Positions 34,611 through 39,051 of a stretch of DNA of 39,051 bases are shown one piece after another; positions within the stretch are counted from its first letter, which is position 1, and each line of letters starts with the position of its first letter. The DNA is taken from the NCBI GenBank assembly GCA_947373945.1, contig CANBZV010000004.1:1-39051 (forward strand), in the 5' to 3' direction. The DNA comes from Moraxellaceae bacterium. GTDB taxonomy: Bacteria; Pseudomonadota; Gammaproteobacteria; Pseudomonadales; Moraxellaceae. The notes beneath the pieces are model-generated. The model was not told where the DNA came from. It ran no database searches and saw only the letters and a program-made list of their open reading frames with translations. Both the position numbers and the translations under genes were made by a program.

Positions 34611-37390
34611 TGTTTAATTTTCAACTGCGCTCGGTTCGACACAAACTGTTATTGATAGTTTTAGTGGCAAATTTTTGTACGCTCGTTGTCGCCAGTGGTG
34701 CCTTGCTATACCACGATCTGATGGCTGACCGGACGAAAACAGCGACAGAACTAACTGCGCTTGCGGGTATCTTAGGTCAAGGCAGCTCTACCGCGCTGGA
34801 GTTTGATGATCCTCGTGTTGCTAATGAAAATCTCGCTATGCTACGGGCGAACAATAATATTGTTTCTGCCGCCATTTATACCAGTAAAGGTGCATTATTT
34901 GCGCTATATAACCGTGATCCGGCATCAAAAGACAAGCAGGCAACACCAGAACAGGAGGGCTTCAGATTTGCTGGTGAGGAGTTAGTTGTATTCAAACACA
35001 TTGATAAGTCGGGTGAAATGCTAGGTACAGTCTATATCAAAGAGCACTATGCACTATTTCTTTGGCTTCGCGATTATCTCGTGATTCTTGGGGGCGTTCT
35101 GCTTGTCAGCCTGTTGCTTGGGTTACTCATTTCATCACGCTTGCAGCGCTGGATTTCCGGCCCTATACAGGCGGTTAGCCTACTGGCGGCACAAGTGATG
35201 GCTCAACGTAATTATCGTTTGCGGGCAATCAAGACAACTGAGGATGAAATTGGAGATTTAGCTGACTCTTTCAATGGCATGTTGCAAACGCTGGAGCACG
35301 AAATTGCTGAACGAGGCAGCGCTGAACAAGCCGTGCGAACACTTAATGCTGAATTGGAGCAACGTGTGGTGGAACGTACTGCGGCTCTGGAAATTGCCAA
35401 TAAGGAGCTCGTCAACCGTACAGAAGAAGCTGAAGCCGCCAATCGAGCCAAAGCGGAGTTTCTGGCTAATATGAGCCATGAGATTCGTACCCCTATGAAC
35501 GCCATTCTCGGGCTTGCCTATTTACTCAATCAACGGCAACTGGCGGGTGATGCGTCCGAATTAGTGAAGAAAATTCATAATGCTGGCCATTCACTTCAGG
35601 CAATTATCAACGACATTCTTGATTTTTCTAAGATAGAGGCAGGGCGGCTGGAGATCGAAAATGCGCCTTTGCAAATGGGCAATGTCCTCGACAATTTGGC
35701 CAGTATTATGGGGGCAAATGCTGGAGGTAAAGATCTGGAGCTAGTAATAGCGCCATTACCAAATATTGGTGGGCAATTGTTGGGGGATGCGCTCAGGCTA
35801 GAGCAGATTTTGATTAATTTGACAGGCAACGCTATTAAATTTACTGATCATGGTGTGATCAAGGTGAGTATTAGTCTGCTGGCGCGGGATGGCAAGACAG
35901 TTATTTTGCGCTTTGCCGTTAGCGATTCTGGAATAGGTATTCCTCCGGAGAAGCAGGCCCATATTTTTACCGCCTTTTCACAAGCGGATACGTCAACGAC
36001 CCGGCGTTTTGGCGGAACGGGTCTGGGATTGACTATTTGTCGGCATTTGGTTAGTAAAATGGGTGGAGAAATTGGTGTAATCAGCGAGCCTGGAAAAGGC
36101 AGCGAGTTCTGGTTTACTGTCCCTTTTGACTGGCGTGCGATGACTGAGTGCGCACCGGTTGAATTGACAGGGCTTGATATACTCATTGCTGATGATAGCG
36201 AAATTGCTCGTGCTAATCTGGCGTTATCGGTTCAGTCAGTCGGCTGGAGTGCAACTCAGGCAGCATCAGGCGAAGAAGCTGTTCAAAAGGTAAAAGCCAA
36301 GTTCGAAAATCATGGCTGTTATGATGTGCTATTGCTCGATTGGAAGATGCCCGGCATAGATGGCTTAACTGCGGCAAGTATGATTCGCCGTAACTATCAA
36401 GGGCATAGACCACCGATCGTGCTTATGGTGACAGCGTTCTCGCACGATGAATTACTTAAACAACCCAATATTGATTACGTAGATGGTGTCCTTACCAAGC
36501 CCGTGACAAGTTCATCGATTTATAACAGTGTTGCCGAGGCACTACAGCGACTTGGTCGCAGCAGTATGAAAAATAAGCTTGTGTCTGCACAGAATGACAA
36601 ACGCATTGCTGGTGTGCGCGTGCTTGCGGTAGATGATAGTGATATTAATCGGGAGGTCGCTCGGCGTATCCTCGAAGGTGAAGGTGCAATCGTTAGTTTG
36701 GCAAGTGACGGCGAAGCTGCAGTGTCGTGGTTGCGGGATAACGTTTCCGCGGTTGATATTGTGCTCATGGATGTGCAAATGCCGATTATGGATGGCTATG
36801 AGGCAACTCGTCTATTACGTACACTTCCGCAGTTTACTGATTTACCCGTTGTTGCACTAACGGCTGGCGCATTCAAAGCACAACAAGATGCTGCACGTGA
36901 TGCTGGCATGAATGCGTTTGTAGCCAAACCATTCAATGTTGAGGATTTAATAGCGACTATCCAGCGTCTGACGCATGTTCAAGAAAAAACGGTGATAACG
37001 GTGACCAAGGATGTAACATCTGACGATATAACGCCAGAGCCGCCCTCCCAAAACAAGCAGCTTTCGGGGCTTGATGTTGATAAAGGATTAAAAATATGGG
37101 GGGATGCAGGAGCCTATAGAGAGTTCCTGCTCAAGTTTACTATTGATTACGCTGATTGCCAGAAGCGGCTGAACACGTATTACACTGAGGGTAGCTATGA
37201 TGAGGCTCGGGCTTTAATTCACGAGTTAAAAGGCGTAGCGGGTAATTTAGCACTGATAAATATTGTCAGTTGCGCGAAAGAGATTGAAGAGGCTAACAAA
37301 GAAGTTGTTGAAACTCCAATTGACGCCTTGAAACGATTACAGTCAGCTCTCGAAACAGCATTTACGTCAATTGCTGTGTATATTGAATAA
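34607..37390 (+). CDS. Hybrid sensor histidine kinase (CHASE8-like, HAMP, HisKA, HATPase, REC, REC, HPt)
   Basis: 927 residues. TM1 ~13-35; periplasmic CHASE8-like domain ~36-150 ([35 protein letters not shown]); TM2 ~155-175; HAMP and coiled coil to ~280. HisKA with H291 ([14 protein letters not shown]), HATPase boxes ([25 protein letters not shown]). Receiver 1 with D578 (LLDWKMPG), receiver 2 with D722 (LMDVQMPI), and an HPt with H872 ([10 protein letters not shown]). This is the BarA/GacS-like order with an extra receiver. The phosphate probably flows H291 - D722 (or D578) - H872 to an unlinked regulator, as none is nearby. It begins inside the yfiR stop codon region (ATGATG). Confidence 0.93.
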   Translation: MMFNFQLRSVRHKLLLIVLVANFCTLVVASGALLYHDLMADRTKTATELTALAGILGQGSSTALEFDDPRVANENLAMLRANNNIVSAAIYTSKGALFALYNRDPASKDKQATPEQEGFRFAGEELVVFKHIDKSGEMLGTVYIKEHYALFLWLRDYLVILGGVLLVSLLLGLLISSRLQRWISGPIQAVSLLAAQVMAQRNYRLRAIKTTEDEIGDLADSFNGMLQTLEHEIAERGSAEQAVRTLNAELEQRVVERTAALEIANKELVNRTEEAEAANRAKAEFLANMSHEIRTPMNAILGLAYLLNQRQLAGDASELVKKIHNAGHSLQAIINDILDFSKIEAGRLEIENAPLQMGNVLDNLASIMGANAGGKDLELVIAPLPNIGGQLLGDALRLEQILINLTGNAIKFTDHGVIKVSISLLARDGKTVILRFAVSDSGIGIPPEKQAHIFTAFSQADTSTTRRFGGTGLGLTICRHLVSKMGGEIGVISEPGKGSEFWFTVPFDWRAMTECAPVELTGLDILIADDSEIARANLALSVQSVGWSATQAASGEEAVQKVKAKFENHGCYDVLLLDWKMPGIDGLTAASMIRRNYQGHRPPIVLMVTAFSHDELLKQPNIDYVDGVLTKPVTSSSIYNSVAEALQRLGRSSMKNKLVSAQNDKRIAGVRVLAVDDSDINREVARRILEGEGAIVSLASDGEAAVSWLRDNVSAVDIVLMDVQMPIMDGYEATRLLRTLPQFTDLPVVALTAGAFKAQQDAARDAGMNAFVAKPFNVEDLIATIQRLTHVQEKTVITVTKDVTSDDITPEPPSQNKQLSGLDVDKGLKIWGDAGAYREFLLKFTIDYADCQKRLNTYYTEGSYDEARALIHELKGVAGNLALINIVSCAKEIEEANKEVVETPIDALKRLQSALETAFTSIAVYIE

Positions 37391-37417
37391 CTTCATTAAT
37401 AAAATAGAGCAATCATT

Positions 37418-38074
37418 ATGTTTGATAAAAAAATGCCTGAAGCTTGGCGAGTCTTGCGTATTCAATCCGAGCTTGTTGATGGCATTGAGCATTTAGTTAA
37501 AATTCAATGTGCCGTTAATATTTTTGGCAGTGCCCGACTAGACGAAACAAGTCCGTATTATGCAGAAGCAGAAAAGTTAGGTTGTTTGTTATCTCAAGCA
37601 GGTCTGGTTGTCACTACCGGAGGCGGGCCGGGTATTATGGAAGCAGCCAATAAAGGCGCTTTTCAAAATGGCAGTTTATCGATTGGTTTGAATATTACAT
37701 TACCTCATGAACAAAAACCGAATAGATATCAGGATATTAGCCTGAGTTTTCGCTATTTTTTTGTTCGTAAGTTTATGTTTATGAAGCATGCGGTTGCGTT
37801 TGCTATTTTCCCTGGAGGTTTTGGCACGCTGGATGAAACCTTTGAAGCACTGACCCTGATTCAGACTGAAAAAAGTGAACCATTTCCAGTGGTGTTAATT
37901 GGCAAGGATTATTGGCAGGGCCTGATCACGTGGTTAAGGCAGACCGCATTAGCTAAAGGCTGCATTAATGAAGTTGACATGGATTTAATTACCTTGGTTG
38001 ATAGCGCTGATGAAGCAGCTCATATTATTATTCAGCATTACCGTAAATATGTGGCTAGCCAAGTGGATGCCTAA
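37418..38074 (+). CDS. LOG family nucleotide 5'-monophosphate phosphoribohydrolase
   Basis: 218 residues of the TIGR00730 / Lonely Guy fold, with GGGPGIMEAANKGA (68-) and the catalytic PGGFGTLDE (132-140). Such enzymes release the base from nucleotide monophosphates and were long annotated as lysine decarboxylases. In bacteria they act on purine nucleotides (PpnN-like) or cytokinin nucleotides. It follows the kinase by 27 nt and overlaps the L,D-transpeptidase-like gene by 1 nt. The ribosome binding site is weak. Confidence 0.9.
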   Translation: MFDKKMPEAWRVLRIQSELVDGIEHLVKIQCAVNIFGSARLDETSPYYAEAEKLGCLLSQAGLVVTTGGGPGIMEAANKGAFQNGSLSIGLNITLPHEQKPNRYQDISLSFRYFFVRKFMFMKHAVAFAIFPGGFGTLDETFEALTLIQTEKSEPFPVVLIGKDYWQGLITWLRQTALAKGCINEVDMDLITLVDSADEAAHIIIQHYRKYVASQVDA

Positions 38075-38550
38075 TGCACATTACTATTGATATTCAAAAG
38101 CAGCTGTTAACTGTATACGATGCCGATATCATCTATCGTCAATATCCTATTTCTTCTGCCGCCAAAGGTGTAGGAGAGCAAAGTGGCAGCGAGCAAACTC
38201 CCCGTGGACTGCATATTATTCGTGCCAAAATTGGTGCGAATAAACCCATTAATAGCGTGTTTAAGGGGCGTCGTCCGACAGGGGAGATTTATTCACCTGA
38301 ACTAGCCAAACAGTTCCCCCTCCGAGATTGGATTTTAACGCGCATATTATGGCTGTCAGGCTGCGAGGTGGGTAAAAACCGTTTAGGGAACTGTGACTCT
38401 ATGCGTCGTTATATTTACATTCATGGCACTCCCGATACCGAGCCAATGGGTGTACCTGCCTCCCATGGCTGCATTCGTATGCATAACAGCGACATAGCAG
38501 ATTTATTTACTCTGACGCCGCTTTATACAACCGTTTTTATACAAGAGTAA
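38074..38550 (+). CDS. Cytoplasmic YkuD-family protein, probably an ElsL-like L,D-carboxypeptidase
   Basis: 158 residues, L,D-transpeptidase (YkuD) catalytic domain: YIHGTPDTEPMG (H117) and the active-site S-H131-G-C133-IRM. No signal peptide or membrane anchor: it starts MHITIDIQKQLLTVYD directly in the fold. That absence, and the motifs QTPRGLHIIRAKIG and RDWILTRILWLSG, resemble ElsL of Acinetobacter, a cytosolic enzyme that trims tetrapeptides in peptidoglycan recycling. Cross-link formation is unlikely in the cytosol. Assignment to ElsL rests on memory of the family and should be aligned. Confidence 0.8.
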   Translation: MHITIDIQKQLLTVYDADIIYRQYPISSAAKGVGEQSGSEQTPRGLHIIRAKIGANKPINSVFKGRRPTGEIYSPELAKQFPLRDWILTRILWLSGCEVGKNRLGNCDSMRRYIYIHGTPDTEPMGVPASHGCIRMHNSDIADLFTLTPLYTTVFIQE

Positions 38551-38693
38551 TGATTAGACATTAGCTGTAGAAAAAATAAACGACAATAGTTACGTGTAAG
38601 TAGTGTGGCTGACTGAACTAAAGCGATTGATGGAAGGGTTTGTTTATATTTGACTTTTTTTTGTGCAAACGAAATGAAATCGTCAAAAAAGTT

Positions 38694-38721
38694 TTGACAA
38701 GCAAATATAAGTCTCTATAAT
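38694..38721 (+). promoter_or_regulatory. Strong sigma-70 promoter for the tRNA genes
   Basis: Consensus -35 TTGACA (38694-38699) and consensus -10 TATAAT (38716-38721), 16-nt spacer, with an A/T-rich stretch upstream (UP-element-like, 38651-38690) and a C-rich discriminator (GCACCCC) typical of stringently controlled stable-RNA promoters. It precedes tRNA-Val by 22 nt. Confidence 0.93.
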
Positions 38722-38743
38722 GCACCCCACACCGAGAGACGAT

Positions 38744-38819
38744 GGGTGCTTAGCTCAGCTGGGAGAGCATCGCCCTTACAAGGCGAGGGTCGTGGGTTCG
38801 ATCCCCTCAGCACCCACCA
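38744..38819 (+). tRNA. tRNA-Val (UAC)
   Basis: 76 nt including the encoded ACCA end. Acceptor GGGTGCT/AGCACCC, D-arm GCTC-AGCTGGGA-GAGC, anticodon arm TCGCC-CTTACAA-GGCGA (anticodon TAC), T-arm GTGGG-TTCGATC-CCCTC with one imperfect pair. All invariant positions are present. Confidence 0.97.
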
Positions 38820-38839
38820 TATCGTTCTCAAGTGACTAC

Positions 38840-38916
38840 GCAGCGGTAGTTCAGTCGGTTAGAATACCGGCCTGTCACGCCGGGGGTCGCGGGTTCGAGT
38901 CCCGTCCGCTGCGCCA
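38840..38916 (+). tRNA. tRNA-Asp (GUC)
   Basis: 77 nt including the encoded GCCA end. Acceptor GCAGCGG/CCGCTGC, D-loop GTTCAGTCGGTTAGAAT, anticodon arm CCGGC-CTGTCAC-GCCGG (anticodon GTC), T-arm GCGGG-TTCGAGT-CCCGT. Separated from tRNA-Val by 20 nt and certainly in the same transcript. Confidence 0.97.
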
Positions 38917-38949
38917 TATCGAAGTTTAGCATGTTCTAGACTTTTCAAT

Positions 38950-38984
38950 AAAGCCTTGATTCTTATGGAGTCAGGGCTTTTTTG
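38950..38984 (+). terminator. Rho-independent terminator of the tRNA operon
   Basis: AAGCCTTGATTC-TTATG-GAGTCAGGGCTT (12 bp with two T-G pairs) followed by TTTT-G-TTT, 35 nt after tRNA-Asp. Nothing further is recognised from here to the end of the window. Confidence 0.88.
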
Positions 38985-39051
38985 TTTCGGTAATAATTCT
39001 ACGTAGTCTTAAAAGCATGACTAGTAACAATTGGGTAGTTCTATTGCCCAA

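Noticed and set aside
38720-38929. 69-codon ORF across the tRNA genes
   Set aside because: It is translation of tRNA-Val and tRNA-Asp sequence, a well-known source of false proteins.

Overview
The window reads as a chromosomal segment of a Gram-negative gammaproteobacterium. The order miaA-hfq-hflX-hflK-hflC, then hisZ-purA, next to queG / nnrD-tsaE-amiB-mutL, is the classical gammaproteobacterial arrangement. The hisZ-purA pair, the paired DUF3015 proteins and an L,D-transpeptidase-like protein without signal peptide (ElsL-like) point to Pseudomonadales, perhaps a Moraxellaceae relative. That placement is inference; no rRNA or other direct taxonomic marker is present. I see no insertion sequence, prophage, CRISPR array or toxin-antitoxin module, so the window is mostly core chromosome with lineage-specific islands.

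Layout. 1-4.0 kb: tail of an AraC-type regulator, then a tight same-strand cassette (short-chain dehydrogenase, exported LolA/RseB-like protein, membrane fatty acid hydroxylase/sterol desaturase), then a mercaptopyruvate sulfurtransferase. 4.2-7.3 kb: a small cytochrome c, a decayed second copy of the 3' end of the sulfurtransferase gene, and a large secreted lipoprotein. 7.6-11.8 kb: greB, an alkA-type glycosylase, and the nitrogen two-component pair glnL-glnG behind a recognisable sigma-54 promoter with an NtrC site. 11.9-16.0 kb (minus strand): queG, two DUF3015 genes, a terminator, and a DUF4105 (Lnb-like) protein with a beta-barrel-like C-terminus.

16.2-22.2 kb: nnrD-tsaE-amiB-mutL, all overlapping by 1-4 nt. 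22.3-23.3 kb (minus): an unrecognised lipoprotein. 23.6-29.3 kb: miaA, hfq, a divergent secreted START-domain protein, and hflX-hflK-hflC. 29.4-30.8 kb: DUF3147 - CidA/LrgA - LrgB membrane genes. 31-33.5 kb: hisZ-purA.

33.6-38.6 kb: an envelope signalling and recycling block made of a 74-codon ORF of doubtful status, a YfiR-family periplasmic protein, a hybrid histidine kinase with two receivers and an HPt domain, a LOG-family nucleotide phosphoribohydrolase, and the ElsL-like protein. All are overlapping or closely spaced. The window closes with a strong sigma-70 promoter driving tRNA-Val(UAC) and tRNA-Asp(GUC) and their terminator.

Most promising leads: the YfiR sensor module joined to a histidine kinase instead of its familiar diguanylate cyclase; the Lnb-like domain fused to a putative outer membrane barrel and linked to duplicated DUF3015 proteins; the dehydrogenase / LolA-like / hydroxylase cassette, which looks like an envelope lipid modification and transport unit; and the LOG-ElsL translational coupling.
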